This document shows positions 1 to 7,706 of a DNA stretch of 64,000 bases, piece after piece. The DNA is taken from contig NZ_NIHB01000001.1 of assembly GCF_002591915.1 (NCBI RefSeq), positions 411,805 through 475,804 on the forward strand, read 5' to 3'. Within the stretch, counting starts at the first letter, position 1. Every line of letters begins with the position of its first letter. The position numbers and the translations under genes were made by a program. A model generated the notes under the pieces. The model saw only the letters and a list, made by a program, of their open reading frames with translations, was not told the DNA's origin and ran no database searches. Source of the DNA: Marinicella litoralis. GTDB taxonomy: Bacteria > Pseudomonadota > Gammaproteobacteria > Xanthomonadales > Marinicellaceae.

Positions 1-20
1 AACCGCATTGGGTTTTTTTA
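1..20 (+). terminator. Possible right half of a terminator cut by the window edge
   Basis: The window opens with a short run ending in TTGGGTTTTTTT, which looks like the 3' arm and U-tract of an intrinsic terminator of a plus-strand gene lying to the left. The 5' arm is outside the window, so the hairpin cannot be confirmed. Confidence 0.25.
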
Positions 21-77
21 TCAATCAAAGGTGAACAAAGCGTTTTGACAAGCGTTTGGGTAGGGACGCGCGCATGA

Positions 78-635
78 TCATAATGGGTGTTTATCGAGCC
101 AAGTCGATTTTAACAGTCCATAGACTTCACTGTCGGTAATCACCCCATCAATTAACCAGCGTTGTTTCAGGAAGCCCTCCAAACTGAATCCCATGTTTTT
201 TAACAAAGCAGCAGACGCCGCATTGGCTGGGTCGATGTCAGCTTCGAGTCGGCGCAAATTCAAGTCGGAAAAACAAAATGAAATAAAAGCCGAAATCGCT
301 TCAGTCATCAGCCCCTTTTGCCAGTGTGAACGGGACAACACGTAACCAATTTCTGCTCTGGCGGAATCCTGATGAATATTAAATAAACTGATTTGGCCGA
401 TCATGTTTTGCTGTACTTTTGATTCTACAACCAATGACAAGGCAGCGTTGTTTTGATTGGCTTGGACATTGCGCAAAACTTTTTTCTTGGCTTGTGCCCT
501 GTCTTGCATCGGAGGGTCGCTCCAAAATTTCATGGTTTGGACATCGGAAAAAATAGCAAAGACCTGATCAAGGTCATGCAATCCGATGGGCCTCAACTTC
601 AATCGGTCGGTTTCTATGTGTATTGAATTAAACAT
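78..635 (-). CDS. GNAT family N-acetyltransferase (RimJ/RimL-like)
   Basis: Predicted acetyl-CoA-dependent N-acyltransferase of the GNAT fold, of the RimJ/RimL subgroup that acetylates protein N-termini or small amines. The start ETDRLKLRPIG is the typical first strand of this subgroup. The segment EIGYVLSRSHWQKGLMTEAI is the acetyl-CoA binding region, followed by NAASAALLKNMGF, the hallmark of the C-terminal half. A TTG lies 12 nt upstream (647), but I prefer the ATG at 635; a second ATG is directly before it. It is the last gene of a three-gene operon, and its start overlaps the stop of the membrane-protein gene upstream, so translation is probably coupled. Substrate cannot be told from sequence. 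Confidence 0.88.
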   Translation of the reverse strand: MFNSIHIETDRLKLRPIGLHDLDQVFAIFSDVQTMKFWSDPPMQDRAQAKKKVLRNVQANQNNAALSLVVESKVQQNMIGQISLFNIHQDSARAEIGYVLSRSHWQKGLMTEAISAFISFCFSDLNLRRLEADIDPANAASAALLKNMGFSLEGFLKQRWLIDGVITDSEVYGLLKSTWLDKHPL

Positions 636-1014
636 CATCCTTATCAATCAAAAAGTGCAAAACAACGGCCAATAACAGACATAAAATACCCAATATATCC
701 ACCATGGTCACTTTCATCAATGCATCATTGACTTCACCGACTGACCAAACCAAGAACAAAAAACCAACCATTGAAATGCCAGTCATCACCAAGGCAGCAG
801 TTCTTAACTGGGGTTTAAACAAGGCACAGAAAACAAAACCACCCATTATGCCAAACAACAAAGCACGATGCCGCATCAGGACTTCCAATTCATTGTTGTT
901 TATGACAACACCATAAGCTTGGGACAGTTGGGCTGTCGAAAGCAAGCCAATCAGTGGCAGAAAATTAATCAGACCAATGACAAAAAGCAGCGACAAATAA
1001 ATTTTAAGTTTCAT
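628..1014 (-). CDS. Small hydrophobic membrane protein, unknown function
   Basis: A 128-residue protein with about four predicted membrane segments: an N-terminal helix at roughly residues 5-27, then segments near 50-65, 72-92 and 103-123. There are short charged loops and an acidic tail ending in DKDDV. I do not recognise a family. Its ATG overlaps the stop of the upstream acetyltransferase gene in an ATGA arrangement, and its own stop overlaps the start of the next acetyltransferase. All three are therefore co-translated, and it may be a membrane partner of those enzymes, but that is inference. Confidence 0.75.
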   Translation of the reverse strand: MKLKIYLSLLFVIGLINFLPLIGLLSTAQLSQAYGVVINNNELEVLMRHRALLFGIMGGFVFCALFKPQLRTAALVMTGISMVGFLFLVWSVGEVNDALMKVTMVDILGILCLLLAVVLHFLIDKDDV

Positions 1015-1526
1015 GACCCTTCCTTGTACTTACTCACTTCGGCCACTTGTAAACTGACTTGTTTGGAATGTTCATCTAACCACTGTGTGGCCACTTCAGT
1101 AAAACCAAACCGTTGATGAAAAATTTGTGAGGCTGTGTTCAATGGTTTGATGTTGTATTCACAAGCAATGAGTTCAATGCCGACTGTTTTGGCAGTGGTA
1201 AATAAATCCTGGTACAGCAAGCTGCCAATTTTTTTGCCGGTCATGGCAGCATCTACGACAATGCGATCGACATAGTAAAATGAGGGGAAATGCTGGTTAA
1301 ACCAACGGTAATTCGGGCTTTGATACGCTTGACCTGCAGACAATACCAATAAAAAGGCCACCACTTGATCTTGGTGGATGACCACCTTGTGATAATCAGA
1401 CCAGGCATGGAGGTTTTGTAGGTGAGGTAAATCCATTTCGCTGGTCGCTTTGATGGCGGCCAGGTTGAGCGCAAGGATGCGCTGAAAGTCATGAGGCTTG
1501 GCGGGACGAATTTTACAGTCATTCAT
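1011..1526 (-). CDS. GNAT family N-acetyltransferase
   Basis: A 171-residue protein matching the single-domain GNAT fold. It starts KIRPAKPHDFQRILALN, typical of the first strand and helix. The central VDRIVVDAAMTGKKIGSLLY is the beta4/alpha3 acetyl-CoA pyrophosphate-binding loop (R/Q-x-x-G-x-G/A variant). The C-terminal half contains LNTASQIFHQRFGFTEV. It differs in sequence from the downstream RimJ/RimL-like enzyme, so the two are not a recent duplication. It is the first gene of the overlapping operon that runs to position 78. Substrate unknown. Confidence 0.85.
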   Translation of the reverse strand: MNDCKIRPAKPHDFQRILALNLAAIKATSEMDLPHLQNLHAWSDYHKVVIHQDQVVAFLLVLSAGQAYQSPNYRWFNQHFPSFYYVDRIVVDAAMTGKKIGSLLYQDLFTTAKTVGIELIACEYNIKPLNTASQIFHQRFGFTEVATQWLDEHSKQVSLQVAEVSKYKEGS

Positions 1527-1566
1527 CCATTGATTTTAACTGGCTTCAAGGATTAATTAAAGCCAT

Positions 1567-1594
1567 AAAAAAAGCCGGCACATGGCCGGCTTTT
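1567..1594 (-). terminator. Intrinsic terminator after the cold-shock gene
   Basis: Perfect GCCGGC arms (1574-1579 and 1585-1590) around a 5-nt loop, flanked by A-runs and T-runs so that the stem extends to ten pairs. Read on the minus strand, the hairpin ends in a U-tract 25 nt past the cold-shock stop codon. The symmetric flanks mean it could also stop plus-strand transcription. Confidence 0.88.
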
Positions 1595-1618
1595 CAATTC
1601 TTATGCTGAAGTGAACTC

Positions 1619-1825
1619 TTATTGAGGCACTACATTGTTAGCACAAGGACCTTTTTGGCCTTGGCCAACTTCGAATTCAACGGCTTGACCGTCATTCAAT
1701 GTAGCGAAACCGCCGCCACTTTGAATTTCTGAATGATGAACAAATAAATCTTTACCACCGTCTTCTGGTGTAATAAATCCGAAACCTTTGTCCGCGTTGA
1801 ACCACTTTACTGTACCTTTACTCAT
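1619..1825 (-). CDS. CspA-family cold-shock protein
   Basis: A 68-residue single cold-shock domain that binds single-stranded RNA and DNA and melts mRNA structure. Both nucleic-acid binding motifs are present: RNP1 KGFGFITPE and RNP2 LFVHHSEI. The start [14 protein letters not shown] is standard. Length is normal for the family. The gene stands alone, with a strong terminator directly downstream and about 360 nt of non-coding DNA upstream, which fits the long regulatory leader common in csp mRNAs. Whether it is cold-induced or a constitutive paralogue (CspC/CspE type) cannot be decided. Confidence 0.96.
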   Translation of the reverse strand: MSKGTVKWFNADKGFGFITPEDGGKDLFVHHSEIQSGGGFATLNDGQAVEFEVGQGQKGPCANNVVPQ

Positions 1826-2183
1826 AATATAAATCTTCTAAATGTTTGGTGAATAATAAATTAATCCTACAATCGAATTCACCGTTTCGATGTAAGAACT
1901 TCATGTTAATTCAGGGCAATTTCACAAAAAAATGATTTTATGTAGAAAATGTAGTTTTGAACAGATGAAGCCACTGACTTCATGTTTGATTAGAATGTCT
2001 TGGAGCAAATATTCTCAACCCGTTTCAACAAAAACTGAATTTTGTATCAACGCCTGATTTGAGTGCATTATAGGGCATGAACCTGAAAATTATCTGAATA
2101 ATATCAATTATTATGCCTGTTTTTGCTCTAAAACCACTAAAAAACAACAAATTATGGGGTTTTCCTTAATTTATTTTTTGAAA
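1826..2183 (-). promoter_or_regulatory. Non-coding stretch upstream of csp; probable promoter and leader
   Basis: These 358 nt hold no convincing coding frame. The part nearest the csp start is AT-rich, with oligo-A/T runs, consistent with promoter elements and a long 5' untranslated leader. I could not define a cold-shock box or promoter hexamers with confidence. The far end also holds the 3' flank of the short-chain dehydrogenase gene. Confidence 0.4.
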
Positions 2184-3038
2184 TCATTGATCCAGATACA
2201 AATCTCGCATCAGCTCTTTTGACGCTGGATCAAACAAATAAACATCAAAATCAGTCACTCCTTTACTGCGCAAGACTGATTCGTCAATCAAAGTTTGGCC
2301 TGAATAAGACAAGTCATCGGTTTGGATAATCGCCAACGCAGCCTCTGCCATGATCAATGGAGTGCGTGATTTTTTCATTAGATTGGCATCCAATGCATAT
2401 TGAACGGCAGCAGTTGCAATGGCCGTTTGTGGCCAGAGGGTTGATGCTGAAATGCCATCAACACGTAATTCTTCGGCCAGCCCCAGTGTCAATAAGGTCA
2501 TGCCATACTTGGATAAAGTGTAGGGAATAAATGGTTTAAGCCAATGCTTGGCCATATTCATCGGTGGCGATAAGGTGATGATGTGTGCATTTTGACTGTT
2601 TTTTAAATATGGAATGGCTGCTTTACTACACACCAAGGTACCACGGGTGTTGATCGAATGGATCAAATCAAATTTTTTAACATCGGTGTCTTGTAAAGGG
2701 GTGAGTGCAATGGCACTGGCGTTATTGATCAAAACATCAATCCCACCAAAAGCTTCAACCGTTTGTTCCATGGCCGCTTGGACCTTGTCTTCATTCCGCA
2801 CATCCAGTTGTAAGGCCAGTGCTTTGCCGCCTAAGGCCTCCACTTCAGCAGCCACTGTGTGAATGGTGCCAGGTAATTTGGGGTGCGGATCAGAAGATTT
2901 GGCAGCAATGACGACATTGGCACCTTGTTTGGCACACGTCAATGCCATCTCTCGACCGATACCTCTGGAAGAACCTGTAATGAAAATGGTTTGATTGCTT
3001 AAGCTCAATGTATTGGTCCTGTGAAATGATTGCAACAT
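2184..3038 (-). CDS. Short-chain dehydrogenase/reductase, HSDL2-like
   Basis: NAD(P)-dependent oxidoreductase of the SDR superfamily. The Rossmann motif ITGSSRGIG lies near the N-terminus, followed by LINNASAIA (NNAG-type motif) and the catalytic YTLSK. After the fold there is a tail with SGQTLIDESVLRSKGV, typical of the HSDL2/SDR group linked to fatty-acyl or hydroxysteroid metabolism; the SCP2 domain of animal HSDL2 is absent. An in-frame ATG at 3065 gives ten more residues, but AGGAG lies upstream of the ATG at 3038 and the shorter form matches the family start. The methyltransferase gene is divergent. Substrate not known. Confidence 0.88.
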   Translation of the reverse strand: MLQSFHRTNTLSLSNQTIFITGSSRGIGREMALTCAKQGANVVIAAKSSDPHPKLPGTIHTVAAEVEALGGKALALQLDVRNEDKVQAAMEQTVEAFGGIDVLINNASAIALTPLQDTDVKKFDLIHSINTRGTLVCSKAAIPYLKNSQNAHIITLSPPMNMAKHWLKPFIPYTLSKYGMTLLTLGLAEELRVDGISASTLWPQTAIATAAVQYALDANLMKKSRTPLIMAEAALAIIQTDDLSYSGQTLIDESVLRSKGVTDFDVYLFDPASKELMRDLYLDQ

Positions 3039-3212
3039 TTTGACATGAACAAGCTCCTGAAACAATGCTGCAGAGTTCAGGGCGCAGACTCAGACGCCAA
3101 TAACATTTGTTTAATAGGCTTTTTACACCATGGTATGAATCATTGGCTCACAGTGTGTACAATGAGTAATGAAAGACAAAAGTCTTTATTCAATACTATC
3201 TGTGAGGTACCT

Positions 3213-3845
3213 ATGCAAAAAGAATTTTGGTTTGATGTTTGGCAAAACAATGAACTTGGCTTTGACCAAAAGGCCGTTAATCCTTTGTTAGTCAGTCACA
3301 TCAAATCCTTGAATTTAGCAACGGGTGACACCGTTTTTGTGCCCTTGTGTGGTAAATCAATAGACATGATTTGGTTGCTTAAACAAGGATACAAAGTGGT
3401 CGGCGTTGAATTGAGCGAGGCGGCCATAGAACAGTTTTTTGCAACGCTTGAAGTCAAAGCCGAGATTTGGAATGACCGATCATTCAAACGTTACTCTGCT
3501 TATAACATTGAAATCTTGGTCGGCGATTATTTTCAATTGAGTGATGACATTGTTGGGCCGATAGATGCCATTTATGACCGCGCATCCTTGGTGGCGCTTC
3601 CTCATGACATGCGGCTTGCGTACTGTAGACACTTGATGGAAGTTTGTGACTTGGCACCACAGTTGTTGATTACCTTCGATTATGACCAAGGGTTACAGGA
3701 AGGCCCGCCATTCTCGATCAGCCAGAATGAGGTCATACAACATTATGACGCGCATTATCAAGTGACCTTGTTGGACAGTGTGGATGTGAAAGGCGGCTTA
3801 AAAGGTGGCTGTCAAGCTGATGAGCAGGTTTGGTTGTTGCTGTAA
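3213..3845 (+). CDS. tpm: Thiopurine S-methyltransferase family protein
   Basis: SAM-dependent methyltransferase of the TPMT family; bacterial members methylate thiopurines and oxidised selenium or tellurium compounds. The start MQKEFWFDVWQNNELGF aligns with the family N-terminus (WxxxWxxxxxGF), followed by VFVPLCGKSIDMIWL, the SAM-binding PLCGK motif. YDRASLVALP is the family's YDRxxLxAxP motif. I use the ATG at 3213, giving 210 residues, because GAGG precedes it and the upstream extension to 3030 has no family similarity. The C-terminus is slightly shorter than typical but complete. Confidence 0.92.
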   Translation: MQKEFWFDVWQNNELGFDQKAVNPLLVSHIKSLNLATGDTVFVPLCGKSIDMIWLLKQGYKVVGVELSEAAIEQFFATLEVKAEIWNDRSFKRYSAYNIEILVGDYFQLSDDIVGPIDAIYDRASLVALPHDMRLAYCRHLMEVCDLAPQLLITFDYDQGLQEGPPFSISQNEVIQHYDAHYQVTLLDSVDVKGGLKGGCQADEQVWLLL

Positions 3846-3944
3846 ACAGGATAGAAGACCATCCTGAGTACAGTGATCATATTCAATCAGCCCATGATGT
3901 TGGGAGATTCTACGAGCCTCACAGAATCCCCCCAAATGGACTGA

Positions 3945-5672
3945 TTATTTTTTCTTCGGTAGATACAAATCAGTGATGGTGCCTTCATAGGCTTCGGCAC
4001 TCATGGCCACGGATTCAGCCAAGGTGGGATGGGGGTGAATGGTCAGCCCAATGTCAGCCGCTTCACAACCCATTTCAATCGCCAAACACAACTCACTGAT
4101 TAACTCACCTGCATTGGTACCTACGATCCCAGCGCCGAGGATGCGATTGGTTTCAGGATCAAACAATAACTTGGTAAAACCTTCTGTGCGGTCATTGCCG
4201 ATGGCACGGCCACTGGCTGCCCATGGAAACTTACCGATTTCATAAGCCAAGTCCTGCTCTTTGGCCTCCAATTCTGTCAAGCCCACCCACGCCACTTCTG
4301 GATCGGTGTAAGCCACCGAAGGAATCACCAACGCATCAAAATACACTTTCTGGCCGTGCGCCACTTCAGCAGCGACTTTGGCTTCATGGGTGGCTTTGTG
4401 TGCCAGCATCGGTTGACCGACGATGTCGCCAATGGCAAAAATGTGATCTACATTGGTGCGCATTTGTTTATCAACCTCAATGAAACCACGGTCAGTGACT
4501 TCAACGCCGGCTTTTTCCGCATCCAATAATTTGCCATTGGGTATGCGACCTACGGCCACCAAAACACGGTCATAAGTGACTTTTTCTGCACCATCAAATT
4601 CAACTTCCAGTCCCGTTTTATTGGCCACACAAGCAGTGACTTTGGATTTGAGTTTGATTTCTTTGTATTGTTTTTTGATGTGTTGCATCAACGGCTTGAC
4701 CAAATCCTTGTCAGCACCTGGAATGATTTGATCCATCATTTCTACGATGGTGATTTCAGTGCCAAGGGCTGAGTAAACCGTGGCCATTTCCAAGCCAATG
4801 ATACCGCCACCGATGATCAACATAGACTTGGGTATGTCTTGCATTTCCAAAGCGTCGGTTGAATCCATCAAGCGATCATCTTCCCAAGGCATGCCGGGTA
4901 ATTTGAACACTTGAGAACCAGCTGCAATGATGCATTGCTTGAAGGTCAGTGTTTCGCCATCAATGGTGACGGTGTGGGCGTCGATAAATTTGGCTTCGCC
5001 GGTTTTGCGATTGACTTTTCTTTGCTTGGCCATTTGGCCCAAGCCGCCAGTGAGCTTTTGTACCACGGATTGTTTAAAGCCCAATAATTTTTCACGATCG
5101 ATTTCAGGCTTGCTGAAAGTCACACCATGTGAAGCCATGTGCTCGGTTTCACGAATGACTGCCGCCGTATGTAACAAAGCTTTGGATGGGATACAACCCA
5201 CGTTCAAACAGACACCGCCTAAAGAATCGTAGCGTTCAACCAAAGTCACATCCATGCCCAAATCAGCCGCACGAAATGCCGCGGTGTAGCCACCTGGTCC
5301 AGCGCCAATCACCAATAATTCAGTGTCATAATCGCCCTCCTTTACCTCGGCTTGTTTCACCACAGGTTGCGCTTTTGGGGTTGGTTCATCTTTGATTTTT
5401 TGGTTTTCCGTTGCTTTGGGTTCAGTTTCATCAGCGACTTCCATGGTGCCGATCACCTGACCAATTGAAACTTGGTCCCCTTCACTGACTGTCATGGATT
5501 TAATCACGCCACTTTGTGGACTGGGGATTTCCATGGTCGCTTTATCACTTTCTAAAGTAACTAATGACTGGTCTTTATCAACGTTGTCACCGGCTTTAAC
5601 CAAGACTTCAATCACTGGAACGTTGTCAAAGTCGCCTATTTCTGGAATTTTAATGTCTGTTATTTTACTCAT
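3945..5672 (-). CDS. lpdA: Dihydrolipoyl dehydrogenase with N-terminal lipoyl domain (E3)
   Basis: E3 of the pyruvate dehydrogenase complex: FAD enzyme that reoxidises dihydrolipoamide and reduces NAD+. Residues 1-80 are a lipoyl domain with the modifiable lysine K44 in LESDKATME. An Ala/Pro/Lys linker runs to about 112, then the E3 fold: LLVIGAGPGGYTAA for FAD, the redox pair CLNVGC, the NAD motif IIGGGIIGLEMA, and the C-terminal HPHPTLAES holding the catalytic His548. The longest frame begins at 5780, but the extra 36 residues are unlike the family; MSKITDIKIPEIGDF at 5672 is the true start. Last gene of the aceE-aceF-membrane protein-lpd operon. Confidence 0.97.
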   Translation of the reverse strand: MSKITDIKIPEIGDFDNVPVIEVLVKAGDNVDKDQSLVTLESDKATMEIPSPQSGVIKSMTVSEGDQVSIGQVIGTMEVADETEPKATENQKIKDEPTPKAQPVVKQAEVKEGDYDTELLVIGAGPGGYTAAFRAADLGMDVTLVERYDSLGGVCLNVGCIPSKALLHTAAVIRETEHMASHGVTFSKPEIDREKLLGFKQSVVQKLTGGLGQMAKQRKVNRKTGEAKFIDAHTVTIDGETLTFKQCIIAAGSQVFKLPGMPWEDDRLMDSTDALEMQDIPKSMLIIGGGIIGLEMATVYSALGTEITIVEMMDQIIPGADKDLVKPLMQHIKKQYKEIKLKSKVTACVANKTGLEVEFDGAEKVTYDRVLVAVGRIPNGKLLDAEKAGVEVTDRGFIEVDKQMRTNVDHIFAIGDIVGQPMLAHKATHEAKVAAEVAHGQKVYFDALVIPSVAYTDPEVAWVGLTELEAKEQDLAYEIGKFPWAASGRAIGNDRTEGFTKLLFDPETNRILGAGIVGTNAGELISELCLAIEMGCEAADIGLTIHPHPTLAESVAMSAEAYEGTITDLYLPKKK

Positions 5673-5688
5673 TGTTATCTCTTGTTTT

Positions 5689-6357
5689 CTAAGAGCCGTC
5701 CCAAAGGGGAACGCCCAAGGTGGTGGCCAATAATTCGGCGTCATCGATAACAGCTTCATGTTTGCCGTGATCAATGACATTGATTCTGCTGGCGTCTGCT
5801 AACACCAGATTGATTTCATAACTGTAGTAGGAACCATTTTTACTGCTTATGCGTTCACGCAATACTTGAATGGCTTTGACTTCACTGAGGTGGGTCAGTG
5901 CATGCTGGTTGTTTGAATCCATGCTGAGCTTATGGTCTGGTTTTTTTCGACCTTTAAAGTAACAGCCATAAAAAGTGTCAAAAACCCGTGGTGTGGTCAT
6001 GTAGTAAAACAAAAAGAACCCAACAGCTAAAAACACACCGCCAAACAACAGGGCAAACAACACCAACCCCCATTCCTTTTGGCCTTCATGGAAAAAAATA
6101 AGCGCTGGGATGAGCATGCCGATGATTCCAAAAAAGACAAAGGCCGCTGAAAATAAATAAGCACCCTTGCTGGCTTTAAAAACCAGAAAATCTGGGTTAC
6201 TGCTGTCCAAGCGATGGGTTTGAAAATTAGCCCCTCCGCCCTTCAGCGGGTGCCAATCTGTTTGTTGAGCCAATGGGTGATTGAACACGGCGGGCTCTAC
6301 ACTTTGCACCGCCCTTTGTTGTGCTTGTTCCACCCATTTTTTTAACTTTTCAAACAT
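5689..6357 (-). CDS. Membrane protein of unknown function inside the pyruvate dehydrogenase operon
   Basis: A 222-residue protein with two strong membrane helices (roughly residues 67-90 and 96-119), a soluble N-terminal part of about 65 residues and a C-terminal soluble domain of about 100 residues that follows the motif TPRVFDTFYGCYFKGRKKP. The layout resembles DUF3592-type proteins, but I cannot assign a family with certainty. It lies 16 nt after aceF and 16 nt before lpd, all on the minus strand, so it is almost surely co-transcribed with the complex genes. Its link to pyruvate metabolism is by position only. Confidence 0.8.
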   Translation of the reverse strand: MFEKLKKWVEQAQQRAVQSVEPAVFNHPLAQQTDWHPLKGGGANFQTHRLDSSNPDFLVFKASKGAYLFSAAFVFFGIIGMLIPALIFFHEGQKEWGLVLFALLFGGVFLAVGFFLFYYMTTPRVFDTFYGCYFKGRKKPDHKLSMDSNNQHALTHLSEVKAIQVLRERISSKNGSYYSYEINLVLADASRINVIDHGKHEAVIDDAELLATTLGVPLWDGS

Positions 6358-6373
6358 CAGTCGGCTGCTTAAT

Positions 6374-7696
6374 TTACAACAACATTTTCTTCATATCGGC
6401 CAGGATGCTGGATAAGTACACGATAAAGCGTGCGGCATCAGCACCATCAATGACACGATGGTCATAACTCAAAGACAGTGGCAACATCAGTTTGGGTTCG
6501 AATTCTTTGCCGTTCCAAACTGGTTTGATGTTAGATCTGGAGACGCCCAATATGGCCACTTCAGGCGCATTGATGATGGGTGTGAATGCAGTCCCTCCGA
6601 TGCCACCCAAGGAGGAAATTGAAATACAGCCACCTTGCATGTCACTGGGAGATAATTTACCGTCTCTGGCTTTGAGCGAAATGTCGCGCATTTCTTTGGC
6701 AATTTCAAACACTTCTTTTTTATCACAATCTCGGATGACCGGAACCACCAAGCCATTGGGGGTGTCCACCGCAATACCAATGTGAAAGTATTTTTTGTAG
6801 ATCAGGTTTTCACCATCCACATCCAATGAGCTGTTGAATTTTGGAAATTTCTTCAAGGCTTTGGCCATGGCTTTCACAATAAAGGCCAGTGGTGTTAGGC
6901 TGAATCCTTGCGCTTTGGCGTCGGCTTTATTGGCTTGTCTGAAGTCTTCAAGTTCGGTGATGTCAGATTCATCGTATTGCGTCACATGTGGGATGCGTAC
7001 CCAATTGCGATGCAAGTATTTGCCAGAAATTTTCTGGATGCGGTTCAAGGGCTGACTGTCCACTTCGCCAAATTGGGTGAAATCAACGGCGGGGAATGGT
7101 GGTACATCAAAACCTGCGGTAACCACCGTTTGGCCACCCGTCTGCATGGCTGTTTTGATGTGATTCTTAACATCATCTTGGGTGATTCGGCCTTTCCGGC
7201 CCGTTCCTATCACTTGAGAAATGTCTGCACCGAGCTCGCGTGCAAACTTGCGCACTGACGGAGAAGCGTGTGCCAATTTACCACTGGGCTGCTTGGGAAT
7301 TTCAACCGGCACTGGCGGTGGCTTAGGTGCCGCCTTCGCTGGTTTTTCTGCTGACGATTGCTCCGCGGCCGCTTGCTTGGGTGTTTCTTTGGCCGGTTCA
7401 GCTTCCTCTTTGGCAGCTTCTTTCGGCGCTTCAGCAGGCTTGTTATCATTGCTTGATGAGGTTTTGATTTTGATCATCGGTGAACCTTCTGAAACAAAAT
7501 CGCCTTCTTTGACCAAAATTGCTTCAATGACGCCACCTTCAGGGGTCGGGACTTCAATCGTGGCTTTTTCAGATTCTAAGGAAATGATGGCATCTTCAGC
7601 ACTGACTTCGTCACCCACTTGGACCAACACTTCAATCACTTCGACTTCTGCGAAGTCACCAATATCAGGTATGTTTATTTGTTTGCTTTCACTCAC
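6374..7696 (-). CDS. aceF: Pyruvate dehydrogenase E2, dihydrolipoamide acetyltransferase
   Basis: Core enzyme of the pyruvate dehydrogenase complex; transfers the acetyl group from lipoamide to CoA. One lipoyl domain (residues 1-76, lipoylated K44 in LESEKATIE), a long Ala/Glu/Pro/Lys-rich linker (about 82-140), a peripheral-subunit binding domain (about 143-180, containing SVRKFARELG and GTGRKGRIT), then the catalytic domain ending in YDHRVIDGADAARF with His413 and Asp417. E. coli AceF has three lipoyl domains; this one has a single one, and the second copy in the complex sits on E3. The start MSESKQINIPDIGDF is standard. It follows aceE by ten nt. Confidence 0.97.
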   Translation of the reverse strand: MSESKQINIPDIGDFAEVEVIEVLVQVGDEVSAEDAIISLESEKATIEVPTPEGGVIEAILVKEGDFVSEGSPMIKIKTSSSNDNKPAEAPKEAAKEEAEPAKETPKQAAAEQSSAEKPAKAAPKPPPVPVEIPKQPSGKLAHASPSVRKFARELGADISQVIGTGRKGRITQDDVKNHIKTAMQTGGQTVVTAGFDVPPFPAVDFTQFGEVDSQPLNRIQKISGKYLHRNWVRIPHVTQYDESDITELEDFRQANKADAKAQGFSLTPLAFIVKAMAKALKKFPKFNSSLDVDGENLIYKKYFHIGIAVDTPNGLVVPVIRDCDKKEVFEIAKEMRDISLKARDGKLSPSDMQGGCISISSLGGIGGTAFTPIINAPEVAILGVSRSNIKPVWNGKEFEPKLMLPLSLSYDHRVIDGADAARFIVYLSSILADMKKMLL

Positions 7697-7706
7697 AATC
7701 TATTCC

